IMG/VR virus record: IMGVR_UViG_3300046808_000928 | Span: 1-22,032 of that record | Strand: one strand, 5' to 3' | Source of the DNA: a virus | DNA length: 22,032 nucleotides | Shown: positions 9,301-15,475 of the stretch, piece after piece | Layout of the letters: each line of letters starts with the position of its first letter | How positions within the stretch are numbered: position 1 is the first letter of the stretch | Made by a program: the position numbers and the translations under genes | The notes under the pieces: model-generated | Databases searched by the model: none | Told to the model about the DNA's origin: nothing | What the model saw: only the letters and a program-made list of their open reading frames with translations

Positions 9301-10132
9301 AGTCTGTGTTAATGATTGCACTTTGACCTTCTCTGTTTATAGATAATGGAATTTTATTTATACGAATATTCGGATTATCTATATTATTAATTTCTTCGTT
9401 AGTGTTTTTAGATATATTTGGTGTTTCATTTTCTCGATTGAAAGACTGTTGCGGTCTTGAAATCTCTACCTTTGGATCAGTTATATTATTAACTGTCTCA
9501 CCTGTTTCTTTCTTTATATCGGGAGTGCTACTTGTTCTATCAAAAGAAAGTGGTCTTGATTGTACATCAATCTGAGATTCCAAGTTGTTTTGTCCAGATA
9601 CGGAACGATTAATCAGTGTTTCAGATGTATTCAATCTACTTTGAAATCCATCTCTACGAATTTCTGAGAATTTTGATGTTACCGTTTCAAGTGGAACTGC
9701 ACTTAATCCATTGGTTTCAATTGGATTAGTTTGAGGTGAATATTGAGAAATTGCATTTACCAATACACTTTCAAATGCTGTTTTTACTATATCATCTTGT
9801 TTAGTTGAATTTAATCTATCTTCAAGTGATTGAGTTTTTGTTGGTTTAACTATATCATCGAGTTTAGTAGAACCCAATCTTGTTTCAATTGGTTTATTGG
9901 TTGTAGGTTTTTGTATATCATCTAATCTTGATTTACCGAGTTTACTTGTTACACTAACAGGAGTTGGTTTTACTATATCGGGAGCATTATTTAATAATCC
10001 ATCTGTAATTGGTTGATTTACTGCAAAATTTTTGCTATTAGTTGCAATAGAAGAATTAGGAGTTAATTTATTATCCTTCGCAACCTCTGAACGATATTTT
10101 GATAAATCAGATTTTAAATCCACTAATGACAT
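3359..10132 (-). CDS. Giant repetitive baseplate/tail protein with tube-initiator-like C-terminal domain
   Basis: At 2257 residues this is the largest gene in the window. Layout: residues 51-118, four short DDIVKPT-type repeats about 21 apart; residues 194-327, four units of about 33-34 residues with (L)SFDR and TPNI motifs; residues 413-1245, about 20 units of about 44 residues built on VNYFDL...GFHTFA...DSKY...SSEFDWDG; residues 1260-1950, non-repetitive; residues about 1957-2150, a domain containing NYMGRGDPIYTFGSYERDVS, WRKLNYLASWTAPEY and PGFINSLSYT. That last pattern is one I associate with tail-tube-like initiator/baseplate cap proteins (gp48/gp54 type). The tail end is Gly/Thr-rich. 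ATG is preceded by CAGGAA (9 nt gap) and by an ATATTTAT motif 24 nt upstream. It lies between tape measure and LysM genes, where T4 has its tube-initiator genes. The repeats' function is unknown; a fibre or collar structure anchored to the baseplate is an inference. Confidence 0.8.
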   Translation of the reverse strand: MSLVDLKSDLSKYRSEVAKDNKLTPNSSIATNSKNFAVNQPITDGLLNNAPDIVKPTPVSVTSKLGKSRLDDIQKPTTNKPIETRLGSTKLDDIVKPTKTQSLEDRLNSTKQDDIVKTAFESVLVNAISQYSPQTNPIETNGLSAVPLETVTSKFSEIRRDGFQSRLNTSETLINRSVSGQNNLESQIDVQSRPLSFDRTSSTPDIKKETGETVNNITDPKVEISRPQQSFNRENETPNISKNTNEEINNIDNPNIRINKIPLSINREGQSAIINTDLLSPINNVINPDIALLRKSLSFDRTEQTPNIITDTIKEGLVVNPNTKILRVENGTNHFGDESQLNIDIRPIRFVGTSQLEKLTPTQEINSIRYSGLSKLENDNSELNLDGITPTVLSGRHENPSNSLLSIVGQQSVDFFSNVNASGFNRNAKVGETQFTGQSEYVWAGSPKNAPFTNAFSDKNGRGFTLFIDPTETLYQNNTSIYSFVKIPFVNYFDVSKTVTTNGFTTFAPMLETNFKTDSSRFGWPGKREAVPEVNYFDLGVPKTTGGFNKFFVRGDSKYIPDASEFVWSGNKQAAPGVNYLDLLGEHTSQGFQTFSQFLASSYIPDSSRFDWDGNSVENAPAVNYFDLLKQYTTDGFHPFAQKYDSKYKKDVSEFTWKGNPASAPAVNYFDLDSTNTNAGFNTFAQTYESKYVQGSSVFDWDGGKESAPVVNYFDLSGQSTSAGFHSFAQTYDSKYIKDASIFNWDGGKSDVPTVNYFDLTGKHTTVGFHSFAVLRDSKYIPDSSDFDWDGKKDSAPAVNYFDLTGKHTTVGFHTFAAKLDSKYIPESSEFDWNGARVSAPSVNYFDLTGKFTTVGFHTFAEKYDSKYIPESSEFDWNGGRSSAPAVNYFDLTGKFTTVGFHTFAQKYDSKYIKESSEFDWDGGRSAAPEVNYFDISGKHTTVGFHRLAQMLDSKYVKESSQYDWDGGRGSAPEVNYFDISGKFTTVGFHQLAEKLDSKYVKDSSEFTFKGQFPAKGVNYFENLNAPGFTLNIMPKGSSNPDTEYLHETSLYGFVGQFPGEGANWFQDTNAVGFSQNIKRNAGIPESEYLHESSFYGFTGGRPSPVNFFADDNQGGFTLDIMAKGASNPETEYKTESSRFTFAGTRPSPTNFFPDDNQTGFTLDIMPKGSGRPITEYNWETSFLTFTGGKEEAPTVNYFDLSNKNTTSGFHKFARENEETKYKTESSRFTWIGNRTSAPTINYFGLTRNPTGKDYLDVAQRNNRTQAGRGFQSFASDKTVTNYASAYSILSTESGTNKSIALDKPVTNFFGYTLSTRKGFLPKMSQNDGTLYPIINPGLSYNASLSDRYAIQSARSAGGLTTSNGEEFAPLSLGKRPWANGTLFATLENQVPSIKMKSAPGSYLNKYERTMKDTGLNGSYLARWSMDGQLDTQYGKYSLLDASYNKDTPNQPFVLRGIQEKGNFENETFGDNKSLLSNIKEADVKRISGWLNSNKGQRWVELQDRLYKLNPFVDYNPNDSATANNNQPINRLFNKSSLISTIENIDGGLRLLKVRHGEDSTNDPSDSSTNRYENTTLALNPAGDETNWKIPRTDIPTESNRYAYPYNRLVALVGELLPSTLIPVNSKTNGKYKEPSINSKIVRLSGTNGPNSGKNVSETVINRSSHPYLGIYNTAAVLPSQYPSTAKREIFYGALTRDAGGGEIDSRYSFRINNTFTVTTQNKVDGMLSALSYLLGGAKARNDENGTYTGDVDIQTSTLDFLKKPEATPFDPRYISFNDRLRAKSKDLFTPANKILERTPTEEKPIDAPHKQYSSVAYSKLARVKKGAGDRSNEYNDFRHDLFNAENTDPNKEVVPGFFSSDPKVIRYHKYNLDINHGFGKQGEPGNQKNLPFKSNVIYQDKNGTPTPKLKSGQGYKFRGDRINIIDFKKNKTGWVDNNYVYELGSNSDSNLPGAEDLVSFYFTSAKIKGGGKGAPAEAIVFRAAFDSITDNHKPSWSPVNYMGRGDPIYTFGSYERDVSFGFTVHIGSRDEMKASWRKLNYLASWTAPEYTTGGFIKAPLCRLNIGHLFRKTPGFINSLSYTFDNVGGTWETSQLKEDFDLAGASKNISSPGVLQLPKTIQVSCGFTVIGVYRPERNTYMYPLYDDDLAGTPNGIAPTSNTVVNYFRTFDEGGGDQDEFVAVPLGAEDVPVTQRPQTTKDLQDEAKKQNATADKEIGAIISTDGTDKEPEGTDTGGGGATGGGATGGGTGTNAGGG
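6398..8896 (-). repeat. About 20 tandem ~132-bp coding repeats (VNYFD units)
   Basis: Residues 413-1245 of the 2257-residue protein are about 20 head-to-tail units. The [V/T/I]N-F anchors fall at residues 413, 453, 490, 534, 578, 623, 667, 711, 755, 799, 843, 887, 931, 975, 1018, 1064, 1106, 1150, 1196 and 1241, so the period is 44 with small deviations. Units starting at 755-975 are nearly identical (units at 843 and 887 differ at 5 of 44 residues), while flanking units diverge. Units at 1018-1150 form a second subtype with GFTLDIM in place of GFHTFA. Conserved positions are mostly aromatic (NYF, GFH, KY, FDW). Confidence 0.92.
9152..9553 (-). repeat. Four ~33-residue N-terminal repeats (SFDR/TPNI units)
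   Basis: Residues 194-327 of the 2257-residue protein contain four units with the anchors PLSFDRTSSTPDI, QQSFNRENETPNI, PLSINREGQSAII and SLSFDRTEQTPNI. Each is followed by a NN-I-(D/N)P-(K/N/D) stretch (TDPKVEISR, DNPNIRINK, NPDIALLR, NPNTKILR). They are polar, Asn/Thr-rich and more diverged than the 44-residue units. Their meaning is unknown; an extended, repetitive binding strand is one possibility. Confidence 0.8.
9779..9982 (-). repeat. Short DDIVKPT repeats at the N-terminus
   Basis: Residues 51-118 of the 2257-residue protein carry PDIVKPT, DDIQKPT, DDIVKPT and DDIVKT at a spacing of about 21, with R/K-L-x-S-(T/R)-K/L preceding the last three. This resembles a chain of short linear motifs rather than a folded domain. 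Confidence 0.8.
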
Positions 10133-10155
10133 CTTTTATTTCCTGTTTGTTTCAT

Positions 10156-10163
10156 ATAAATAT
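10156..10163 (-). promoter_or_regulatory. ATATTTAT leader motif upstream of the giant repeat gene
   Basis: The octamer ATATTTAT on the sense (minus) strand ends 23 nt before the ATG at 10132. It lies at the centre of a perfect 6-bp inverted repeat, GTTTCA/TGAAAC (arms 10164-10169 and 10149-10154). It is the last copy in the transcription direction, so if it is a promoter it would drive the repeat protein, LysM, hub and 216-residue genes together. Promoter function is inferred from recurrence. Confidence 0.55.
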
Positions 10164-10179
10164 TGAAACGATAGATTTA

Positions 10180-13100
10180 TTAAACTTTGCGTCCATAAGA
10201 ATTATCTATTCCAACATTATATGAATTTTTTAGATTAATTGTAGACTTTATTTCATCTATTACTCTATCACCAAACTTAATAACAGTTGGTTGATTTGCC
10301 GCAGAATTTATTGCATTTATAAGTGCATCCAATCTTGCCTCAACACCAGACATATTAACAGTTGAACCACCAGCACCGCCAGCTCCACCGGCTCCACCTG
10401 CTTGAGTTGCTCCCATTGGAGATTCGCCCATAGTTGATTGTTGCATTGGAGAGAATCCTTTTTCTCCAGATTCTTGTGATTCACCACCACCAAATAGACT
10501 ACCAAGCGCACCACCGACTGAACCCATAATTCCAGAAGCAGCTGATCCCAATCCACCGGCAACACTACCAATTACACCACCGATAGATTCTGCCATTTTT
10601 TGAAGTGGTTCTAATGCTGCACTCAATTTTGCGTCTATACTTTGTAGTACCAATAATTCAGGTGATTCTGTTTGTTCTCCACCACCTCCACCACCCATAG
10701 CATCCATTGCCGCACCAACTTGTTGTGTTGCACTCGCGTTAGCAACAACTGAACCTTGTGGTAGTGATACAACTTCTGGACCGTTTTCACCAACTAATGT
10801 TGCACCACCTTTTTTAATTATACCACCGGTAGCAGCTGCACCCATCATTTGAACTTCTTGTTTAAGTCCTTCTGCATCACCATCCATTGCCAATTGTTGA
10901 GCACGAGATCCGTCTGGATAATCTTTTGGATTCATGGAAACACCGCCACCTGCACCTTCACCACCTGCTGATTTTTGTAGATAAGCTGCAGCAGCTCCTG
11001 CTGCACCCCCACCGGCTTTTGCGGTTGCTGGTTTTGTTCCTCCTGCACCCTTTGTTTCTTCCGCTTTTTTCTCTGTTTCTTCTTCACCACCACCAAATAT
11101 ATCAAGAACTCCAGAAACTTTGTCAGTAATACTTGTTATAGAACCCATGAAATTATCAAACAACCCTTTTACTAAATCAAATGGTGCCATAATAAAATCT
11201 TTTATACCATTACCCATGGTTTCAAGACCACCCATGATGTCACCATTGAACATCTGTACCAAACCATCTATTATGTTTGTTACCAAATCAAATGGTGCCA
11301 TTACATAATCTAATACAAGTTTACCTATGTTTTGAATGTATGTACCAATATCACCAAACACACCTGTTGCAAAATCAAAAAACTTAGTTACAGAACCTTT
11401 TAAGTTTGTTCCAAAAATTGAATCTATTGCACCAAAAATTGTTTCATATATCATTTTAGGCAGACCAATGAACAAATCATAGAACATTTTGCCAACACCA
11501 TCTATTGCACCCTTGAAATCTCCGGTAAATAATTTTACAACGGCTCCGATTAAATCGGCAAAAAGTGTAATTGGTGTAACAAGTAATGTTGCAATTATAT
11601 TACCAACCGCAGTTATTACAGGTTGTAGTTTTTCAAATATACCCTTTATAGTATCCATCGTTCCAGCAGTCTCTTTACCAGATTCTTGTGCAGGGAATAG
11701 TGGTTCAAATGCCTTCTTTACAACATCAAATAAACCAGTGAATGTTGTAAATATTCCTTGAAAAGCCGTCCATAGAGGAGTTACTATTGCAGTCCAGAGT
11801 ATTTTCATAGGAGTGATTAACATACTAATTATTGCAGATCCTAATTGTGTTACAACCCCAAAGACAGATGATATTACATCATTTATTTTTGTAAAAATAT
11901 CTCCAATACCGCCAACACTTCCAGCTCCTGAACTAAATACTGAAAATATTCCTGTTATGAGATCTAATATTGGTGATAATAAACCAAATGCAAGTTTAAA
12001 TGGTTGAACCATTACATTAAAAATTATTTTACCAACACCCATCAATACCTCAACGATAGGAGACAACACAGAAAAGATACCGTCAAAAATACCAACAAGA
12101 CCACCCCCAACTTCCTTTGCATCAAACATAGAATGAACCATGCCAACAATAGGAGCAATTAATTTAGTTGCAGCTTCTTTTATCTTGGTCATAATGTCTT
12201 GTAAGTTTTCTGCCATGGTAGCAGATTCTTTTTCAGCCGCAAGTTTTTCTATGTATGCTTTTTGTTGTGCGTCAGTTGTATTTTTTAATTTTTCAGCAAG
12301 TTGTTCTTGATTCATGTTTTGTAGTTCGGCTATTTTATTAGAATCCAAACCAATATCTCTATACTCTTGTGCCTTGGTAAGCATCTCAGTCATTTCATCA
12401 ACAGACATACCCATAGCATCTGCCATAGATTTCTGTTGAAGTCTGTTCATACTTTGGAATTCGGATAAAGATCCAGCTTGATTCAACAACTCATCTTGCA
12501 ATCCAGCAATATCACCATTTAATGCAAGTTGTCTAGCAGCATCCAAATTCAAATCTCTACCAGTCAATACTCTGGCTTCCATCTCTTTTGCGAGAGATGC
12601 TTCAATATCCAACATACCATCACCGATGTCTTGGACTTTTTTCAAATCCATACCCAACATCTTTGCCTTTTGTGATGCCTTAATAAGTGATTCAGTACCA
12701 CCCTTGAATGCAACAGCAACGGATTTAGGAACATCTGCAAGTGCTTTCATAGCGGCTTTATCGGTCATAAGACCTTTACTCAATCCTTGACTCTTTGATA
12801 CAAGTGAACCCATAGATTCACCGGTTAGTGTTGCAAGTGATTTTATATTACTTATTTCATCTGCACTCATACCGAATTTTTCACTAAGTACGGTTGCATC
12901 TTTAGCAAACTGTTCGAGTTCTTTATTACCACTCTTTATCTGAGAAGCAACATCAAGTCCACCCATGATGTCACTAACGGTTGCCATTCCCTTTACAACT
13001 TCTTGTGTATTGACACCAACTATCCCCATATCCTTTGCCATACCCCTAGCAGCAGATTGTGTCTTTAATGCTTCGTCTTTTGTACCACCTAATGTTTTTT

Positions 13101-14271
13101 GAATTTCTGAAACGGATTTATCAACATCCATAAACGAACCGATGATAAGTCCAACCGCAGCAAGTATAGCAAATATAATAACTTGTGGTCCTGCCATCAG
13201 AGCAGCACCAAATGATTTTGCACCGGCAACAAGAGATTGCATACCGGCCGCACCACCTTGTTGAAATCCAGTAACTACATTTGTTAGAGAATCACCCAAA
13301 TTCTTTTTAAGTGAATCTTGAACTTCATTCAATCCAAGTGCCTTAGTTATTGCAGCACCACCTGGAATTTTTGAAACAGCGGCTTCCATTCCATCAAACA
13401 CACCACCAAGTTTAGTCTGTTCGATAGTACCCCTTATTTTATCGGCGGTCTTTAATATTTTAGCCTGCATTTCTGCATCTTTCATATTTTGACCATTCAT
13501 TTCTTCTTTTGCGTAGTATTGGTCTTGTAGTATTTTTTGTTGTTCTTTTAATACTTCAACTACTTGAAATTGACCTGCGTTCATTGCAGCATCCATTTCT
13601 ATTTTAATTCTTGATAATCCCAATATTTCACGAGATGTATCTAACTCGATAAACTTACCTTGTCTGGCCGCCTTTTCCGCTTCCGCCTTATCAATTATAT
13701 TTTCCAAAACAAGTGCATTCGTACTTGCAAGTTCTCGTGTTGCTCTTAAAAGACCTTCTTGTTCTGCGCCTTCTTCCGAAACAACCTTCTGTAAACTATC
13801 TGCAATATCTAATGCTTCCCTTCTTGCCTTCTGGTATTCTTTGGATGATTTTAGAGTTGAGTCACCGTACTTGTCTATTCTTTCGTATTTTAATTTTAAA
13901 CTTTCAGCAGTGTCACTTGCTTGTTTTTGTATGATTTCGTTCTCTTTTGAAATCTTTGCAGTATTCTTAGTTACTTCTACTATTTTTTGTTGTGCAGCAA
14001 GTTCTTTTTGTTTTAATTCGTCACGCTTCTTATCACTTACTAATTCTTGACCAGTTAGACTTATTATCTGTTTATTGACGCCTTGTCTTTGTTTTTCTAA
14101 ATCTAATGCACGAGACTGAATATCGGCTATCTCTTGAAGATTTATTTTATCTTCACGAGAAAGACCGACCAGTTTATCACGAAGATCGATGAGTTGGCGA
14201 GTAATATCCGCCTCTTGTGCCCTAAGATTTTTAATATCTTCAGCATCTCTTTTATTTATTTCTTCTGCCAT
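10180..14271 (-). CDS. Tail tape measure protein
   Basis: This 1363-residue protein sets tail length and occupies the tube lumen before DNA release. Residues about 1-290 are charged, heptad-rich coiled coil (DIKNLRAQEADITRQLIDLR...). A strongly hydrophobic stretch at about 356-378 (GPQVIIFAILAAVGLIIGSF) and a long amphipathic, aromatic/Ile-rich region at about 700-1010 follow; the latter has internally similar units (TPITLFADLIGAVVKLFTGDF; APFDLVTNIIDGLVQMFNGDI). At about 1147-1178 is GGIIKKGGATLVGENGPEVV followed by SLPQGSVV, a signature I know from many tape measures. The C-terminus is Gly/Ala-rich. It follows the gp26/gp51-like chaperone pair, as expected. At 0.15 nm per residue of helix the protein could span up to roughly 200 nm. 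ATG at 14271 has GAG 5 nt ahead. No terminator is seen after it. Confidence 0.93.
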   Translation of the reverse strand: MAEEINKRDAEDIKNLRAQEADITRQLIDLRDKLVGLSREDKINLQEIADIQSRALDLEKQRQGVNKQIISLTGQELVSDKKRDELKQKELAAQQKIVEVTKNTAKISKENEIIQKQASDTAESLKLKYERIDKYGDSTLKSSKEYQKARREALDIADSLQKVVSEEGAEQEGLLRATRELASTNALVLENIIDKAEAEKAARQGKFIELDTSREILGLSRIKIEMDAAMNAGQFQVVEVLKEQQKILQDQYYAKEEMNGQNMKDAEMQAKILKTADKIRGTIEQTKLGGVFDGMEAAVSKIPGGAAITKALGLNEVQDSLKKNLGDSLTNVVTGFQQGGAAGMQSLVAGAKSFGAALMAGPQVIIFAILAAVGLIIGSFMDVDKSVSEIQKTLGGTKDEALKTQSAARGMAKDMGIVGVNTQEVVKGMATVSDIMGGLDVASQIKSGNKELEQFAKDATVLSEKFGMSADEISNIKSLATLTGESMGSLVSKSQGLSKGLMTDKAAMKALADVPKSVAVAFKGGTESLIKASQKAKMLGMDLKKVQDIGDGMLDIEASLAKEMEARVLTGRDLNLDAARQLALNGDIAGLQDELLNQAGSLSEFQSMNRLQQKSMADAMGMSVDEMTEMLTKAQEYRDIGLDSNKIAELQNMNQEQLAEKLKNTTDAQQKAYIEKLAAEKESATMAENLQDIMTKIKEAATKLIAPIVGMVHSMFDAKEVGGGLVGIFDGIFSVLSPIVEVLMGVGKIIFNVMVQPFKLAFGLLSPILDLITGIFSVFSSGAGSVGGIGDIFTKINDVISSVFGVVTQLGSAIISMLITPMKILWTAIVTPLWTAFQGIFTTFTGLFDVVKKAFEPLFPAQESGKETAGTMDTIKGIFEKLQPVITAVGNIIATLLVTPITLFADLIGAVVKLFTGDFKGAIDGVGKMFYDLFIGLPKMIYETIFGAIDSIFGTNLKGSVTKFFDFATGVFGDIGTYIQNIGKLVLDYVMAPFDLVTNIIDGLVQMFNGDIMGGLETMGNGIKDFIMAPFDLVKGLFDNFMGSITSITDKVSGVLDIFGGGEEETEKKAEETKGAGGTKPATAKAGGGAAGAAAAYLQKSAGGEGAGGGVSMNPKDYPDGSRAQQLAMDGDAEGLKQEVQMMGAAATGGIIKKGGATLVGENGPEVVSLPQGSVVANASATQQVGAAMDAMGGGGGGEQTESPELLVLQSIDAKLSAALEPLQKMAESIGGVIGSVAGGLGSAASGIMGSVGGALGSLFGGGESQESGEKGFSPMQQSTMGESPMGATQAGGAGGAGGAGGSTVNMSGVEARLDALINAINSAANQPTVIKFGDRVIDEIKSTINLKNSYNVGIDNSYGRKV

Positions 14272-14287
14272 AGTCTCATTTTAAAGT

Positions 14288-14321
14288 AAAAAAAAGTCCG
14301 TATAGATAAATATACGGACTT
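14288..14321 (-). terminator. Rho-independent terminator after the gp51-like frame, containing an ATATTTAT motif
   Basis: Perfect 11-bp arms (sense AAGTCCGTATA / TATACGGACTT; 14311-14321 and 14294-14304) enclose a 6-nt loop and are followed by a T run on the sense strand (eight consecutive A on the plus strand, 14288-14295). It begins 3 nt after the TAA of the gp51-like frame (14325-14327), so it would end the chaperone transcript immediately before the tape measure. Confidence 0.85.
14306..14313 (-). promoter_or_regulatory. ATATTTAT leader motif upstream of tape measure, inside a terminator
   Basis: The sense-strand octamer ATATTTAT occupies the loop and the inner end of the upstream arm of the terminator hairpin, ending 34 nt before the tape measure ATG. 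If it is a promoter, one element would both stop the upstream transcript and start the next. Confidence 0.55.
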
Positions 14322-14324
14322 GAA

Positions 14325-14567
14325 TTATTTCGGTGAGAAGGTAGGCATACTTCGTCTTTGTTTTGATTGAACATTATCTTGATGCCTTTTATTTTGTTCT
14401 TCTATTCTTTTGGTTATTTGTTTTATGTAAAATCGTCTAAGATGTATGGGAAGACTATAAACTTCATCCCATGTAAATCCACCTTGACCATAATAACACA
14501 AATTAAATATTTCCTCGTGTAGACCTATTTTATAGTTAAGTCCCAGGCCAAAAAAATGATACCCCAA
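14325..14567 (-). CDS. gp51-like tail assembly chaperone C-terminal frame, probably reached by frameshift
   Basis: This 80-codon open frame overlaps the last 32 nt of the gp26-like gene. Its readable core (LHEEIFNLCYYGQGGFTWDEVY followed by SLPIHLRRFYIKQI) matches the pattern I know for the small gp51-like protein next to gp26 in T4-superfamily phages: an aromatic GFT-(W/Y)-x-x-VY-x-(L/M)P-x-HLR-x-FY block. It has no ATG before the core; the only early start is TTG at 14567 without convincing Shine-Dalgarno spacing. The relation to the upstream frame is +1 (equivalently -2). This is the classic arrangement of a tail chaperone made as a short form and a frameshifted long form (about 358 residues here) directly before the tape measure. 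An indel error in the sequence at the T run would also explain it. Confidence 0.72.
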   Translation of the reverse strand: MGYHFFGLGLNYKIGLHEEIFNLCYYGQGGFTWDEVYSLPIHLRRFYIKQITKRIEEQNKRHQDNVQSKQRRSMPTFSPK

Positions 14568-15402
14568 TCGGTATATCCATCTCCTTCACCTCACCGGTTG
14601 CTTCCGATATAAATGTGTATGTCAAATCCAGGTCAGGTGAAATTGATTTGATATACTGTCTAAGTGCTCTTGAATCTGCAGCAAATAGCTCATTATCTAC
14701 AAAATTGTTTATAACAGTTCTACCTGTTTCACCATCAACCGCAATAATAAGATGTTTGAGTCTTGTTGTAAGTTCTTTATCAATTCCGGTTTTAACCAAT
14801 GTCTTATTCATGGATTTTAGTTCGGCTTGAACTTCTTTTTCCAATCCATGTGTCATTAGTCTAAATGTAACTACTCGTTTGGATGTAGGTAACTCAAAGT
14901 CAAATTCATTTTTTCCTGCCTCAAATAAGCTATAATCGACCTCCTTGTGCTCGATTTGAGTTAAATCTATTGTTACTTTTTGTTTTGTTCCAGGAGAAAA
15001 TGGATCATCCACTTCTACAACATAATCCTTACCGTACCCCAATATTCGAGCAGCAACCATAATTGCATTTTTATCACCAACATACAAGTCATTATAGTTT
15101 ATTGGCGTTACAATCAAAGACTCAAACAATTTATCTAATACTACACCTTGTTTAATAAGATTTTGTGATGTTAAAATATCTTCTTCTCGTGCAGTCATAT
15201 ATTTCATTTCTATCACACCAGATGAGAGTACATTTTCTGGAGTGTAAATATATCCCTTTGAAGGCAAGGGAACTATTTCAGTTGGAAAGTTTGTCTTCTT
15301 TACATCAGTCTGTTTGTGTTGGGAAAGCAATTGTGCTTTAAGGTCTGCATCCGAAACTGCGTGTTCCGATGGCAATTCATAACCTGTTGGAATTTTTGTC
15401 AT
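14536..15402 (-). CDS. gp26: gp26-like baseplate hub assembly / tail assembly chaperone
   Basis: This 288-residue protein belongs, by pattern, to the T4 gp26-type family (baseplate hub assembly; tape measure chaperone). The landmarks are LPSKGYIY at 46-53, EMKYMTAREEDILTS at 65-79, GVVLDKLFESLI at 86-97, YVGDKNAIMVAARILGYG at 107-124 and a C-terminal helical part (about 195-250). The family usually has a cysteine-containing stretch after the RI-x-YG element; here that place reads VDDPFSPGTK, with no cysteines. ATG at 15402 is preceded by TAGGAAAATAAGTT, a good AGGA signal. An ATATTTAT motif lies 49 nt upstream. The gene overlaps the gp51-like frame by 32 nt, and the tape measure follows, matching the standard chaperone position. 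Confidence 0.82.
   Translation of the reverse strand: MTKIPTGYELPSEHAVSDADLKAQLLSQHKQTDVKKTNFPTEIVPLPSKGYIYTPENVLSSGVIEMKYMTAREEDILTSQNLIKQGVVLDKLFESLIVTPINYNDLYVGDKNAIMVAARILGYGKDYVVEVDDPFSPGTKQKVTIDLTQIEHKEVDYSLFEAGKNEFDFELPTSKRVVTFRLMTHGLEKEVQAELKSMNKTLVKTGIDKELTTRLKHLIIAVDGETGRTVINNFVDNELFAADSRALRQYIKSISPDLDLTYTFISEATGEVKEMDIPIGVSFFWPGT
14550..14556 (-). promoter_or_regulatory. Seven-T slippery run, candidate frameshift site
   Basis: On the sense strand the gp26-like frame reads TCA TTT TTT TGG CCT GGG ACT TAA. The run of seven T covers codons 283-284 and the first base of 285. Slipping +1 (or -2) here joins the frame to GGC CTG GGA..., the gp51-like core. A GGGG lies about 9 nt upstream. 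A weak downstream pairing, GGCCU with AGGUC across an 18-nt loop, is possible. A -1 shift can be excluded because it meets TAG after a few codons. Confidence 0.55.
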
Positions 15403-15451
15403 AACTTATTTTCCTATAACAATTTGTAATAAAACATTTTTAAATACATTA

Positions 15452-15459
15452 ATAAATAT
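15452..15459 (-). promoter_or_regulatory. ATATTTAT leader motif upstream of the gp26-like gene
   Basis: Sense-strand context is ACCATATTTATTAATG. The motif ends 49 nt before the ATG at 15402, the longest spacing of the seven copies, and lies just after the dehydratase stop codon. Confidence 0.55.
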
Positions 15460-15475
15460 GGTAAAATGAAAAAAT

